A DNA stretch of 64,000 nucleotides from Brachypodium distachyon. Its lineage: Eukaryota; Streptophyta; Magnoliopsida; Poales; Poaceae. Numbering within the stretch: position 1 is the stretch's first letter; every line of letters starts with the position of its first letter. Positions 34,451 to 47,828 of the stretch are shown piece by piece. Location: the NCBI RefSeq assembly GCF_000005505.3, contig NC_016135.3:3062001-3126000 (forward strand), given 5' to 3'. The translations under genes were made by a program, and so were the position numbers. The notes below the pieces were generated by a model. The model was not told where the DNA came from, did no database searches, and saw only the letters and a list, made by a program, of their open reading frames with translations.

Positions 34451-36228
34451 CTCTGGCCTCTTCGTGCGGGGATTCGGCAGTGGGCGTCGGCGTGGGGCAT
34501 CACATCTTCCGGCCGGTGTGATTGGCGGGTGTCCTTGGCGGCGTGGTCCGCATCTGGCCTCGGCAGCGGCAGATCTGTGGGTTGCGGCGGTGTCGGGCAA
34601 CGCGGCAGGTGGTGGCTGCGTGCGGCGCTGCGGATGGCATCGGCAAGTAAGCCTGGCGAACGGCGGGTGGCTGTGTCCGTGGAACTGCTGGTTTTGCGGC
34701 AGGTGGGGTTAGCCCTGAAGGTCCAGCTCTTTACCTTCTTCCCTGCTGTGTTTCCCGTGTGCTAATCAAGGTCTTTAATCTATTTTAGTAGCCACCTTGT
34801 ATTGGTACCGAATCTGGTCAACTTAAATTGCATGGGCGTCCTGCTGCGGCCACAACGCTAGCACATGGCCGCGAAATCTAGCGCCTTGCAATTTATCTTC
34901 TCAGGTTGCCGTTCAGGTACTGACTACATGTTAATTTCGTTGAAACTTCTTCCACTGTTTCCTGATTCTCATGAAGATACCAATATTCAATTCAATATCA
35001 AATGTTAGACTTGAAGCTTCTAATCCTGAAACACGGCTGATTCTTTCGATCAATTACTATGTACTCCCTCCGATCCTAAATTGTTGTCGAAATATTACAT
35101 GTATCTAGACATTTTTTTAAGAATAGATACATCCTTATTTAGGCAAATTTGAGTCAAGAATAGTACCTATATAAGCCTGTCAATTTCTTTATTCAGGATT
35201 AGAATCCTATGGATTAACTGAATTCTGAATTCAGATGTACATGTCTTCATCTGCACTATTGTCCACAGACTGCATGGGCACTAAAGAACAGAATTATTCG
35301 TTAGGTTCAGCACAAGTTTTATTGATTCAATTATTTCAGGATTAGAAGCTTCAAGTCTAAAATTGTCCAGTTGAGGAGGAGCTAGCTCCTGTGTGTTTAA
35401 TTTTTTTGGAAATACCAGCCGGATGGTGCCTTTTTGAGGTATTTGCGTTGATACTAGTTGTCCAAATCTTTGCCTTTTGTAATTGCAACTATATGTCTCT
35501 TTAACTGTCTTATCTTGTGTGTATGAAAGAAACCTTGTCAGATTACATCACTCATTACTTTATTAGCATGTTAGTTAAGTTCCGAATGATATTAACTGAA
35601 GTATTTGTTTCTTTTATAGACCCCACATGTCAACCGTGATTACTGCATCATATCTCCTTGCCTGAAGAACCCCGAAAAAACTGATGAATATTTTGGTACT
35701 ATACCATGTTCCCTGCAGTTTTTCCATAATGTATTTTGAGTGAGACCAAGATTTCTAAGCTTTATTTGCTTGGTGCAGTTTAGTATGAGGAGAGACTTGA
35801 GGATGCAATTAGTGAATTGAAATCTGGCGCTATGAAAGATATTGTGCCTTGCCGCTCTTGAATATTTTGTATCGTATCCTAGCTCTTGGATATGTGTTCT
35901 TGATGCTACCAAAATCATGTCTAAATTACTTTCTCGAAGACAGGGTAACGTTTGGACCTTTTATTTCTCTGATCCTCTCAATCTCTCTAAAGAACACACG
36001 ATTTCATCCCAGTTCATTGGTAAAATGATCCCAATTCCCGTATAAGAATTTGATTTTGACTCTGGATTATTTCACTCTTGCATAATTGTTTGGCACAATG
36101 TAGCAATCAGTGCAAAGTAGACAATGGCATGATTTGGGATGTGTTTCTTTTTTTTTTACTGTAATTTCGGCTGTGTTTCCATTGCCCTCATAGGTAAAAC
36201 TAATCTATGACAATACGAAATTGGCTTA
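34451..36228. other. Gene-poor region with transposon scraps
   Basis: 34450-34720 is GC-rich with open frames on both strands and no recognised domain. A half Stowaway-like end (TACTCCCTCCGATCC) is at 35061. The words TTAGACTTGAAGCTTCTAATC (35006) and its inverse (35341) form a distant inverted pair. A frame near 35784-35862 (EERLEDAISELKSG) may be an exon scrap of unknown origin. Confidence 0.45.
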
Positions 36229-36333
36229 GCAGAACATGTTCAGGAGGGAAGGGTTATTACTTTGGAGTTTGATTATTTCCACTTGGTGAATGCTTATGTC
36301 CCAAATTCTGGCCGTGGTTTGGTAGACTATTAA
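36229..36333 (+). pseudogene. AP-endonuclease (exonuclease III family) exon fragment
   Basis: A 34-codon frame reads [20 protein letters not shown] then NSGRGLVDY before a stop. Plant apurinic endonucleases of the exonuclease III family have GR-[LV]-[VI]-T-x-EFD...YVPNSG at this place. No catalytic core or neighbouring exons were found, so this is an isolated scrap, probably captured or left by decay. No function expected. Confidence 0.6.
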
Positions 36334-38784
36334 GAATTATCTTTCCTCTTATTATTTCTGTTGCTTCATTTTTACTATCTGTATCTATTTTTTTTTTACT
36401 ATGCCCAACCTCCCCGGTACCCGACAAGGTACCTCCGGCTCGGTCGCCACCTTGCTGTGCCTGTACTTGCCGCCTGCCCCGCCGAATGCTTCCTGGATGA
36501 ATCGATGGACTTTTGTTTTCTGTATGCTCGTATTTTTCCTTGTTTGTGATTAAAATTTGTTGATGCTATCACAACTGGCGTAGTTGATTGCATCAACCAT
36601 GAGAAATATCATGTTGGATCAAGTTGGCTTGCACCTGTTCGATGGAATGCTCGTGAGAGTGTTTTTTTTCTGGGTATACTGCAGGTTTGTTCTTTACATC
36701 CTTCTCTGCAAGCTTGAAACTCTGACCAATGTTACAAGATTTTATTTTCTACAGAAGTATTTTATTGAAACACTGATCAGGTTGATCCAGCATTGGGCGT
36801 GGGCAGCACATTGGATTCGTTGGTAAGCGTCCTCTTAGACCGAGAACGTGCTCGGCCACCTCGTCCCCTTCACCAACAAGGTCCAGCTCTGTTCCTCTGT
36901 TTTTTATTTTTGTTATGTTCTGCCAGCATGTACTTTTAGGGCACTTGTTAACTGAGGAGAGTACCATTGCAGCTGATTTGCATGAATTATGTGTATGCAG
37001 GATTGTTCTCAGCACCATGTTGCCAAGGAAGGTGATGGATGGGTGGAAAATCGATACTCAACATCCTTGAAGGTACAGTTTTGAGCAAACTTCATTGCAT
37101 TTTATTTTGGTGTCAATTTTTTAGATGGAAGCGCATGCAGAAAGTCACCGCGGGCTTATCACATTTAATTACTAGGAACTGAGCATTAGTGGTTTAAAAC
37201 AAATGGACTATGTGCAGGGGCGGAGGCAGGAAAATGATATAGGGAGGGCCAGAATAAAAGGATGATTTATTAGGGAGGGCCAAAGCATAAGAATATGAAG
37301 CTCACATGATGAAATTGCAAAGAATATACAATGACTTAAGTAGAAATTCGAAATCATAGTCCTATGAGGGTTATGACACTAATTCTTCAGTTCAAATGCC
37401 TCTAGGTGACCCCCCTCTGTGCTATTTGATATATGCTGTGTGTTATGAAAACAAAAATTACATGCATCCATCTGAACTCTGGTTCTGAAGCTCGTCTATT
37501 GGTTTTTTTTTTTGCGGATAAAACTAGTCTATTGTTGTTGGGCCACTACTTGAAACAGTCCTTGGTCTGCCTGCCGTAGAGGCCTTATGGAAGAACAGAA
37601 CTGTTGTGTTTTGCCTTCAAAATTGAGTTTCAGATTATACACTACTTTGTTCTTTGGTCTGACAAATAGATCAGAAGAAGAACTATCTAAAATGCCATCT
37701 TGAACCAGCTACACCAACTACTTTTTACCTTTGGAACTGGATGTCGATGGCTAGTCCTCACTTTTATTTAATTTTCCCTTGCTATATACCTAAGCATAGC
37801 GGCCCTGTTAATCTCCTATTGACATACTAGTGTCCCGCTTACATCTTGCTCACCAAAAATAGGTTCATACCTGGCCCCCTATATCATTTGATTGCAATCC
37901 CAGGATATGCTACAACATACTTTATTTGGCATATAGTAAAGTGAATTAATGCTCATTACTAATTTGAAATAATCTATTCCGTAGCATAAATTCATCTTAT
38001 CTCAGTTCTGTACCCTTGCTTTCACCAGACACTACTGAACAGAGCAATCCTACAGCAGTCTTAAGGTCCAAGTGTTCTTTTATGTATTTTCAGAGGTATG
38101 CTGCTGAAAAATATATAGTATTAGGCACTTCACTGATTCTTCAAGTGAATATGATCAAGTTTAACTCAAACATTTACAGTCCTGCAAGTCAATAATTCAT
38201 ATATCAACCATCACCTCATTGTTAGGCTAGCCAGATCAGCTAAATCATTGTAACTTCTCAACTCTAGCATATGCTTCAGCACTAGTTCAATTCAGAACAA
38301 AACACTCGTGCATACATTAGCAGGTAGTGCTTTTATAGTTAATTTATTTTTGTTTCTGCAAAGGTTTTTATATAGCTTACCTAAACTTATCTAGGATGGT
38401 TTGACATAGCTTACTGTAGGACATGTTCCATGCCATAAACTTGACATCTACAAGCTTATTTTTGACAACAAATGAACCGGTATTTTAAGTCACTCTACTA
38501 AATTCCATATATGGCATTAATCTTTCATTTTTGCAAATTCTCATTGAAAGTTTGTGTACTGCAGTCAAAGGAGAATCAGCATAGAGCCGAAGATCTCTGC
38601 TACCTCATCTTCCATGATTTGAACAAAATCAGGCCTTTGCCCAATTCTCTGTAGAGTTCAGGCCCATGATAACCCACATGTGGCAAACTTGTTTTGAAGC
38701 TCTGGTTGTGCATCCTCTCCCTAGAAACTAAGTTAGCACATGTTTGTATAGCCGATTATTTATTTTTTTAGTCTCCTCGTACAT
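36334..38784. other. AT-rich spacer with scraps
   Basis: No gene recognised. At 37217 CAGGGGCGGAGGCAGG resembles the start of a grass DNA transposon; no matching right end was seen. Confidence 0.45.
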
Positions 38785-38935
38785 GTAATGCATATTGCTT
38801 ATGAATGTGTCCTTTGCATTGGCAGTTGTGCAACAAAACATATCCTCAACATGTTTGCAGCGCTTGAATGATTCATGGCTTGTTAGCTTTTGTAATTCAC
38901 GCATGGAACAAATGACTTGCATATTGTGCATTATT
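38785..38935. repeat. Direct repeat with 48529-48680
   Basis: About 150 bases (CTTATGAATGTGTCCT..., TTTTGTAATTCACGCATGG, GATGACTTGCAT-like) match 48529-48680 in the same orientation. A second shared block (41355-41450 and 55825-55905) keeps the same order, pointing to an older tandem duplication. Confidence 0.75.
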
Positions 38936-39082
38936 TCCTCCCAAATTCATATTTTTCCTAATTCATGATTCGGGCGTGAGATCAATTTCCGCTCAAACAA
39001 CGTCCGACTTGATCTAGTGTAATTACCGCATGCAACATAATTTCAGCACAATGAGGGTTACAGGTAAAACTCCCGATAAAGT

Positions 39083-39981
39083 AAAAAAAAAATCTGTATA
39101 CAAGGGAGCCAGGTTCCAGCTACGTTATATTTTGATGACTCTCAGGGTGCATCGGAAGGTGGTCTTTGGTTACATCTTGAAGCTCATTCTGCGGCCAGTG
39201 ATGCTACAGTGCTGCCCAATGCTCGTGAGACTGCAGTCTCTTTCTCCCCGCCTCTTCGGCAGGTTCCACCACGGGCATCAAATAACCCTAGAAAGAGGAA
39301 GGAGACAATAGCAGATTTGGGGGTGGTTAATGATGATGATGATTTTGTTCAAGGTCCTCCAAAACCACCGGCGAGTTCCTCCAAGCCTCCCAAAACTCCT
39401 GTTCAGAAGGTTAAGAAGTCCAAATCCTCAGTTGCTGGTCCCAAACCTTCCGAGGTAATTTTATGATGCAGTTTTTTTGTTGAACTATACTGCTTACATT
39501 TCTTTCAGGTTCATATATTCTATATTTTATTAGGTTCATGTATTCTAGTTTACTGGTCTTATTACATTGTCAAAGAAATAGCTTTGTTCTGTTGTTGTGT
39601 ATAATTTTATTTGCTAACTTGGCCTCAATAATTTCCGATGATTTCTGTTGAAATATGCCGTGTTTGCTTGTTCGATGTTCAGATTTTATTTATAATGCCA
39701 TATTGTTTTCTTTGTTTTATGTTACTTTACATGTACTTAGAGCAAGTTGTCTCATTCTGCTTTTGTAACATAAGTTCCTTGATCTTCTGTTTTTCTAAGG
39801 TCGTCCAAATTCCTTCTAATAGGAACTCTTACAAAACCTTAATAGAATGTGATGTTTGCAGGAAATGGAAATTAGAGAGCTGGATTTAAAGGCGAAGGTT
39901 GACGAGTTAGCAAGGAGCAACATGCTACTCAACATAAAGCATCAGCAACTACTTCTGAAGCTACTAGAAATGCTCTGCTAG
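39083..39981 (+). pseudogene. Hypothetical Lys/Pro-rich exon pair
   Basis: An open frame from 39083 to 39454 ends RKRKETIADLGVVNDDDDFV, PPKPPASSSKPPKTP, VKKSKSS, PKPSE and a GTAATT donor. After an acceptor (TTTGCAG) a phase-0 exon 39862-39981 encodes a short helical part (EMEIRELDLKAKVDELARSN) and stops. Composition (acidic run, Pro-Lys tract, coiled-coil-like end) is protein-like. No domain is recognised and no upstream exon with a clear start was found. Likely part of a decayed, perhaps transposon-associated gene. Confidence 0.4.
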
Positions 39982-41940
39982 AAGCTGAATCATTTGATTA
40001 ATTAATCTCAAGTCAAAAGACTTGGAAGAGAAGAAGGGAGAGTTGGTATGATATTTCATAGTATCTTTTGTGGATCTAGAACACATATTCTGTCGTTGGT
40101 GACTATTTCCCCTTACACATAACAGAAATTATTGGAAGACAAAGTGCAAAGCTTGGAGAAAGTATGGTCATTGGTTGAAGAAGAATCTTTGAAAAATCCG
40201 AACCCTGGTACATTTCGTCATGCATATCAACCTTTTTATTCACTAATGGTATTTTCTTCATCTTTAGTTGCAGAAGTATAGGCAGCATAGGTTGATGAAG
40301 CTGTTAGGTTGCAGTATTTTATAACCTAACTGTCCCTTGTAATACGTGGCTACTTAAAAGTCAAAATGGCTCAACTGCCTAAACCAAGTAAGTGTTACTT
40401 AGGCTAGTGCGTTCTGAGGAAAGAATAAACAACACACCTAAAGCTACACATATACCAAGTTGAGGGCAACACACCTAATTATATTGCTGTGTTTCATCAA
40501 GGCAAAGTGTTCACTTTTTTTTTGACAGCAAAACACTCCTTTATTGATGAGTTGGGTATTGTATTTTTTTGCTGGTCTAGATTTTTTTTGCTGTGGATTG
40601 TACTTTATGAGGTGGTCAACGGCTACCTGTATACAAGGTTCATGGATCTGAACCCACGATACCTGAAGGATCGTGTTACACAATGGGCCAGTACCTTCTT
40701 CAGTGGCGGTGATTGGTTGTCCATTTGTGAAAACTAAATGGTTGAGAGAGTTTATCACTTCTAAACTATACATTTGATAACACCTTGGTATTTAGACAAA
40801 AAAACTGAACAAAGTCTAATCAACTTTATTTGGTAACACTTGTAGCTCCTAGCAGGATGTAGTGACAATGATAACTAGTTTGGTGGTTCTCTTGACTTCT
40901 TGAAGAGCTAATTAATCAATGTAGTAGTTTATATCTTTAAACAGCTAGTGTGAAATATGAAGTCATTAGTATAATTACACGTATTGTGAACATTCAGCAG
41001 TTTGCTTCAGTTAAAACATTGAATTCCTCGATTTGTCTTCAGCACATACAAGTTTTGTATACTGAATGCATGCTCACTGAATGTACACGCACATTTTTTT
41101 TTGCCATGGTACATGATCAACTGCCCTTTCGAAATTGTTTAAATTTACTTACCTTGATTTCTCCTTTTAGCCTCACAAGGTGTGCACTACGTACTCAAGG
41201 TTCAAAGCCAGGCAAAATTTTGCAAGAACCCAGTTCAGCTTCAGCAGCGACCCATGCGCCGCGGGAAGGCACACCTCAGCAGCCACCAAGGGGATTGTTA
41301 GACTTCAAGCTTGCCGGCAGGGTGTTCACGAGTGTGATGTGCATCTTCTTCCGTAGCACTCTGCATAGCTAGTCTCAAGATGCATATACCTCTTTGTTTT
41401 GTTTTGCTTTCTGAACTTCGTGAAGTACTCACAAGCCCACCATATTTTACCTTCTGTAATTCATTCACGTTTTCTTTTATACAGTAGGACAAACTTCCAC
41501 GATATAAGATATATTTGATGTGATTTTAAGAATCTAGCTGTAATGTGTACAATCAGGTTGTATAATATTAATTATGTCGGGCAATAATTTACCAAGTTCG
41601 CCAGCCAGCTCGATTTTGTGCGCAGCAACGGCGGATCGTGGGACTTAGTCATGCGGCAACTGCATCTAACATAAATTTACGTCGCACAAATGAAATCTTA
41701 TAGTTAGGCCTGCGTGGTGAGAATAGTATTCTGAAGCTGCACCTAACATAAAATTACGTTACATGCAAACGTAAAAAAAAACAAAATTCCAACCGTCAGA
41801 AACTGCATGGGACGTAAACTTATGTCGCATGCAAACAAACTAAAGCTCACCGCGCGGGGGGCGCGCTCGGTGCTAACTATAGTCTGAAACACCCAATGTA
41901 ACTTTATTACGTCGCATGCAAGGAAACTGGGTGGGCGGAT
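39982..41940. other. AT-rich spacer
   Basis: No gene recognised. 41355-41450 matches 55825-55905. TTACGTCGCA/ATGTCGCATGCAA words recur from about 41680 to 41920 and reappear near 56070. Confidence 0.45.
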
Positions 41941-42770
41941 GCATCAGGCGTGCGGGGTGCAGAATAATATTCTGCCTGGGATTGCGGCCGGTGGCGATTG
42001 GCGAGCGGCTGCACTGGGATTGCGGCGCCCGGCAGCCAGCTGGACGAGCCTATGCGGCGGCGGCGGCTGGGGAAGGAGCAGTCAGCGGCGGCGCGTGAGA
42101 GCAGACGCGGGGCGTGGCGGCTGGATGGCCGCTTCCCAATCTCGCCTTCTCGCCGGCTACCAGGGTCTCCTGTTCCTGCTCCTCGTGAAAGTTTCACGAG
42201 TGCATTTCTGTCCCGTGAATCCTTCATCTTCCCTCTGTTCCACGTCATCCAGATCCAAGCGCAACAGCAATAGGGGAAAAGAGGGACACCGTAGATCGAA
42301 GCAGTACTGGATCGAAGGGGGCCGGAGCCTGAGACGCGCTCGAATACAGAGTTGGCGCGGCAGACAGCGTCAGACCGACGGCCGGTGCCTCGGACGCGGT
42401 CGGCCACGGTGGTCGCGCGGCAAGTCCGAGCGGCGGCCGGTGCCTCCGACGCGCTCGGCCACGGCGATCGCGCGGCAGTTTGGGGCCCTGGCTTGGGCGT
42501 AGCGGCCACGGCATCGAACAGACGGCCGACGGCACAGAGGCGCGAGGACACGGAGACGGTGCAGCGGCCGGCGACACAGACGCGTCGGACCAGCCCTCCG
42601 GCACGGCGGCACGTTTCAGCTTCATGGAGGCAACTCGCGAAATCATGGAGTCAATCAGCAGCCTTGACTCCGACGAGGAATCCGACAAACGAGGTCTGCA
42701 ACATCCTATCGTCATGCAAATATACTTCACATTTTGTTCTTCCACTTCTTCCGCGACGTGTGCAGTAATT
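41941..42770 (+). other. GC-rich block with a minisatellite and an exon-like end
   Basis: Three imperfect copies of about 52-66 bases (GGCCGGTGCCTCGGACGCG... type) lie at 42310-42480. A frame near 42623 reads MEATREIMESISSLDSDEES before a possible donor, like the N-terminal acidic part of an unidentified protein. Open frames on the opposite strand reflect composition. No gene called. Confidence 0.4.
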
Positions 42771-42829
42771 TCTTGAAAAAGGCACTGCAGTTCGATTAAC
42801 ATATTTGCTACCGGCTTTTGGTTTTGTAG

Positions 42830-42937
42830 GTTCCCATCTACTTGGTAGTGTCACTTGGATGCTATGGCCTTTTTGTGATTGGATTTGGGTTGATGTTCTT
42901 CCCGACCAGTCCTCAAGAAGCTACAGCAGGTAGCTGA
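42830..42937 (+). pseudogene. DPMS3-like exon fragment (dolichol-phosphate mannose synthase subunit 3)
   Basis: After an acceptor (TTTTGTAG) a 35-codon frame reads VPIYLVVSLGCYGLFVIGFG then LMFFPTSPQEA and stops. This matches, from memory, the C-terminal membrane segment and FPTCPQEA signature of plant DPMS3, the small subunit that anchors dolichol-phosphate mannose synthase in the ER. The N-terminal membrane segment and the C-terminal coiled part are missing. It is a fragment, perhaps captured by a transposon; not a working gene. Confidence 0.62.
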
Positions 42938-44338
42938 TGAAGTGCTAGCAAGAAAATATAATTTTTGTCTAAGCATTCTCATTGCCATTTTCTATATTTA
43001 TGATTTAACCTCGGTGATGTCTAATTATTTTGTGATATTTTTCTTTGCCAACATTCCAACGAGATCATGATACACTTAATGATTTGTTAGTTAGAAATTG
43101 GAGTTCAGGCAAAGAAACTATAGTAGTCTGTCACAATAGTTTTAGTCTAATCTAATGAGTAATGACCCCTAATCAGAATGACTAAAGCTTGAGTAATGAT
43201 CCTAAATCAGAATAACGGAGAAAGGTAAAAGTCCACTGCCCTTTGTTGTTGCTTGCTTGCTTGGGCTCTGTTAGCTATTTTTGTGCAAATTATTATGATG
43301 TCTGTGTATTTTCTTTCTGCATCTGAAAAAGTAATGGAAATGTTTGTAGATACTAACCTCTTTGTTCTTGACTTCTAGACTATTATATTTGAACAATCCT
43401 GTTGTTTTTAGTCTTATCATAATGTTTTAGTATTATTTGACAAAATAACGAGGCTTGTTCTTTAGAAAGTAAAAGACTCGGCCTTTTATTTAGGGTCATG
43501 GTTATTGGTTGTGAGAACTATCCTTGCATCTATGTTTTATCTTCCGCCAACAGGATCACAATTTTTCTCGGATGCTTTTATGATGGGTGATATTTATCTT
43601 TTCGTTCCATTAGAAATAGGATCGCTTTCCTGTTTGCAAGACGATCTGCATATATGACCTGTTATGAAATTTAGGCTATTGTGTACATGTATGTCTCATT
43701 TATTTATTTCCATACTGATAGTAGATTTCATGGATCTATTTGTAATCTCAAACTAAAAGCATTTGCCAATATTTTCCATAAACTCAAACAGCGCGTCAGA
43801 ACTATGGTCTTATCTATTCATGGAACATGCATTCTTCCTACTTTCTAGCACAACTATTTCGAGAGCATGATGTGATTATTTAATTACCGCTGGTAATTAC
43901 TCTACTTATTCGTGCAAACTAATTTCAGCTTGCTGTATACAAGATATGTAATCACACCAGTTTTTACTGAATACTACCAAGAATTGTGCTGTAGGATAGA
44001 GGCTGTACAGTTTGTGGTAAACAGCGGAAAGCTTTTCAGACCAGTCAGATTTCAGTGGCTGCAAAACGCGTTGTTCTAGCTAGAGAACAGCCTTCACGGC
44101 AGGTGATTTGGTGGGAATCTATGGTGATTATTGTGATGGTGATATGTATGTGCTAATAGTCTTGGTGTTGCAGGGCAACCAAGATCCATGGTCCTGTCCA
44201 TGGGCATGAAGGGTGGAGCCGTGGAGGGCTGGAAGATATGCAAGAGAGGCGCCTGCAGCACTTTAGGGGCAAGGGCAGTAGATATACATATACACAACAT
44301 GCCTGTTTTTGTTTTACTTGTTTTGTCAAATCCTTAGG
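42938..44338. other. AT-rich spacer
   Basis: Intron-like, AT-rich sequence without recognised exons. It may be old introns of the DPMS3-like copy. Confidence 0.45.
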
Positions 44339-44343
44339 GTATG

Positions 44344-44604
44344 TGTTAGAATAATCTTGTTGTATGGGTCCGTTTAGCACCGGTCAGTTCTGAGTTCGAG
44401 TAGTAGCACTAGCATGAGTGTAATTAGTTTTGCACATTAAGTCCCAGTCGTATTAGGATTAGGTGATTTTGGGTGTATATATAGATGCACCAAGGTCAGC
44501 TTTTGTAACGTGGGGATTTGAGATATTGAGAAGAAATGCCTCTGACCAAATAAATTCCCGATCGTGTGCGTCTTCGTGTGACTGATCTTTGGGCAAACCC
44601 AACA
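44344..44604 (+). mobile_element. Solo LTR of a TRIM-like family (261 bp)
   Basis: Begins TGTTAGAATAATCTTG, ends TTTGGGCAAACCCAACA, and is flanked by a perfect 5 bp duplication GTATG (44339-44343 and 44605-44609). Start, centre (TTTGTAACGTGGG) and end match the LTRs of the full element at 46826, read on the opposite strand. A solo LTR arises by recombination between the two LTRs of one element. Confidence 0.9.
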
Positions 44605-44609
44605 GTATG

Positions 44610-46114
44610 AATGTTCACTCACAGGCTCCCACTTCTTTATCAATTAGGTAATACCCCGCGCGTTGCTGCGGAATTGTTAAGACATATCTTTATAAACTAA
44701 GAATAAAACAAACAAAGTAAAACTGTGATTAGCTAAAAAGAGAACATTCTGCTAAGTGTCTAATGGATTGATATAGGCACACAAAAAATAGTCTTAGGTA
44801 TGAGGAGTTTCGAGTACAATTAAAGTAATACTACATCAAATTAAAAAAATGGATTAGGAATTATGCATCAAGGTTACAATTAGACTTAGTTCAACCACGG
44901 AAGCCCTTTGTAGGCTTTGTTATTATCTCTAAAAAGACAGCTCCCGTGGAAAATCACAATCAATACCAAACAGTCACCAGATTTTGGAATTGCACTAACA
45001 ATAAATAACCTTATTAACATTGGAACTGCATATTACAGTAGAATGGAATAACGTTAATAATAACAGTAACCTATGTATTATAACGGAGCTAACTAAAACA
45101 TGTTTTGGCTATGAAGCATGAAAGCTCTTACAACATCAAACTGCATTGAACAACTATATTTTGGAGAAGCATCTCCAAACAAAAGATAATAGGTTACCTT
45201 TGCCAGCACAAACATGATCACAATCAGCGACTATAAATTTTAATTGCGTGTGGACTCACTACCAAGTGTTCACTGTATAGGAAACTGATGGTGTGTGGAG
45301 AAATTATAAGATGAGAACATTAAACCGACGTACTTGCAAGCAAGAACTTATTATCGAAAGTATTGGCCTCCCTTCAAAGCACTGAACTCACAAATGTGTG
45401 TAAGAGAAGGTAGATAAGAAAGAACATGGCACTATTCCAATTCCTGAAGCAAACAAATAAAAAAAATTATATAGATGAAAAGTCGCATCGCAAATGGTGA
45501 TGACGATAACTTAATTATCATACCAGCTTCTCGGCTTCTCCAAATGGGCAAAATACAGCAGGCAGCAAAAGTTGGTTTTAAATACAAAATCAAGATCAGT
45601 TATTCGGACAATTAACAATAACCTATCAAACTATTAACAGAGAAAAAGTTGCTTTCGTATATATCATACGCTCGGCAAAGGAAGACCGTCAATGGCTTTG
45701 AAATTTCAGCTCTAATATAGCTATGAGAAAGATAAAGCTTGTATATATTACATGCTGGAAGCAAATTGCATACTAATAGATGTAGAAAGGGCGCAGTAAA
45801 AAAATTAGATCAATGTAATGGGGTATCAATGATTACATTGCAGAAGCATCATACCAGCAAACTGATATTATAGTGGGAAAGCTTAATTGGTAAAGTAAAC
45901 AGACTATGTCTGCCCCCCGAAATTCAGGCTAAGTGATAAAGGTACACTGATTAAACTTCTTGTTTGTCTTTTCGACGAACAATTGGTAGGCATCATGCCA
46001 TTAGGCATCAGCTTCATAGATTAAGAAAGAACTCCTGTACCTTCATTCATTCCTCCTCCTTTTGATCATAAAGATAATAAATTAGGTACTTCATCAATAA
46101 TCTTCCATTCCCTG
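44610..46114. other. AT-rich spacer
   Basis: No gene recognised. CCCCGCGCGTTGCTGCGG at 44655 is a word common in grass transposon DNA, but I could not delimit an element. Confidence 0.4.
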
Positions 46115-46820
46115 ATGTGTGATGGAGGATTTGGGATGCCAGCCGGCGGCGCAGTTATGGTTTTCAAGCAAAGTACGGGATACTTGGGCAGGGGGCTCCA
46201 TTTCTTCGCCCTCTGCTGGCACCGCACACCGGCCACTCCCAGCATGGCGGCGCGCAGGCTGCACTCCGCTCATCCGCGGCGAAGACCTCCATGCGCTCCT
46301 TCTCTTCCTGGTCGACGACCGCGGTGCCGATTGGTTCGTAGCCTGGTCGCGAATCGTACGGCGAATTCTGGACGGAAACCATAAAATCTGAATGCCGATC
46401 TACATCGGTAACCATGCCCTAAAGCTCGAATAGTTGGGCAACGACCAAGAAAGAAGAAGATGAGCCGAGATGGGCACTTGGGCTAGCGGCAACTACTGAA
46501 ATTGCTGGAGATATAGGAGGAGGAAGAAGAGGAAGCAGAGGAGGCTGACGATTTGTATTGAATGGTAGCGGGCAGTGGAAGTGGAAGATGAAGGGGAACG
46601 GACAGAAAGTTTGTTCTTCCATATCAGGGCCAAGCTCGAGGCAGATCAAGGCAAAGGGAAGCACGGGGCACATGGAGTCATCGATCGAATTTTTTCCTCC
46701 GGCTGCACAGGTCCCTGGAGACTGCTGATGGGCTGGGAACATGGCCTAGGTGCCTGCTGTGGCCTGTGGGTAGAACGCGACACGACCGGCGCACGGTTCG
46801 CTGGCGGCGCAACACGGGAA
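46115..46820. other. Unidentified moderately GC-rich sequence interrupted by the TRIM-like element
   Basis: Open frames exist on both strands (plus 46119-46391, minus 46742-46419 among others) with no recognisable domain. The sequence resumes after the TRIM-like element at 48128. Possibly a decayed transcript. Confidence 0.35.
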
Positions 46821-46825
46821 CGTAA

Positions 46826-47128
46826 TGTTGGATTTGCCCAAAGATCAATCACATGAAGACGCACACGCACAAACGATCACACAATTATTTGGCCAAGGGA
46901 GCGTATCGTGTCCTCTATTTTTCTCTTTATTTCTTTCTCAAATATCTCACGCTCAAATCCCACGTTACAAACTCTATGACCAGGTGTGTGTATATATACA
47001 CAACCCCGCTGCCTAAAGGCTAGACCTACTCGGACTGGAATTCTAATCAACAACTCAAACTAGGAAACCAACACCGTAACACACTACGGATCCTACCTTG
47101 ACTCAACTACACAAGATTAGTCCTAACA
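46826..47128 (-). repeat. 3' LTR (left copy) of the TRIM-like element
   Basis: 303 bp; nearly identical to 47829-48127. It contains TGTATATATACAC, a possible promoter core. Confidence 0.93.
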
Positions 47129-47138
47129 ATCTCCCCCT
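47129..47138 (-). other. Polypurine tract of the TRIM-like element
   Basis: AGGGGGAGAT on the minus strand abuts the left LTR. Confidence 0.8.
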
Positions 47139-47814
47139 AATCTTGAAGTTGTTGTCTTCCGCGCTCCTCCTGCTTTTGGCTCTCTCTTCAGCTTCACGAC
47201 TCGTCGACTCAACTCAACGCATGATCCGGACTACCAGCCCACGCGGACACATCTCGCGTGCTACGTGCAGATTAGACACGCCATTAATCTCACGCAGGAA
47301 CTCAACTAAACTGGTCATGGTCCCACTACACGCCAAGCTTGATCTTCTCGTCGAGACACGCAGATGACCACATGCCACCTTGTCTGCACGCACGTCGATC
47401 TTTGCTCCGATGACACACCATATCGGACAACCTTCGACCGTGACGCACCTCCACTGCAACAGAGCCCCACACAGACGAGCACTTGGACACAACCATGACT
47501 CACGGACGCTGACGCTCAAACACATAACTCCTCAACGAGCTTGCCAACGACAGTTTGTCCTGATGCGGAGTACTTTCCGCCAATCAGTACTATGATCTCC
47601 CGTCACTAGAAGATCGGCCCACCACAACGACAACTCGATCCAATCCGCCGCACGTTGCTCCGTCAAGGAGCCGCCGATTGCCTTCTCCGATTGGACACCA
47701 CTCCCTCGCCAATCACCCACTCTAATCCACGGACGCCGCTCCGTCGCCGTTGCCTGCCCTGAGGCGCTAGCACATCGTCTCCCTGGGGCAAGCGCGTCTT
47801 CAAATCTTGACCTC

Positions 47815-47826
47815 GCTCTGATACCA
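47815..47826 (-). other. Primer-binding site for initiator tRNA-Met
   Basis: TGGTATCAGAGC on the minus strand, two bases from the right LTR. Confidence 0.9.
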
Positions 47827-47828
47827 AA

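Noticed and set aside
41907..42802. Open frames of 185-214 codons on the minus strand
   Set aside because: They follow a GC-rich minisatellite; codons show no domain and the plus strand is equally open.
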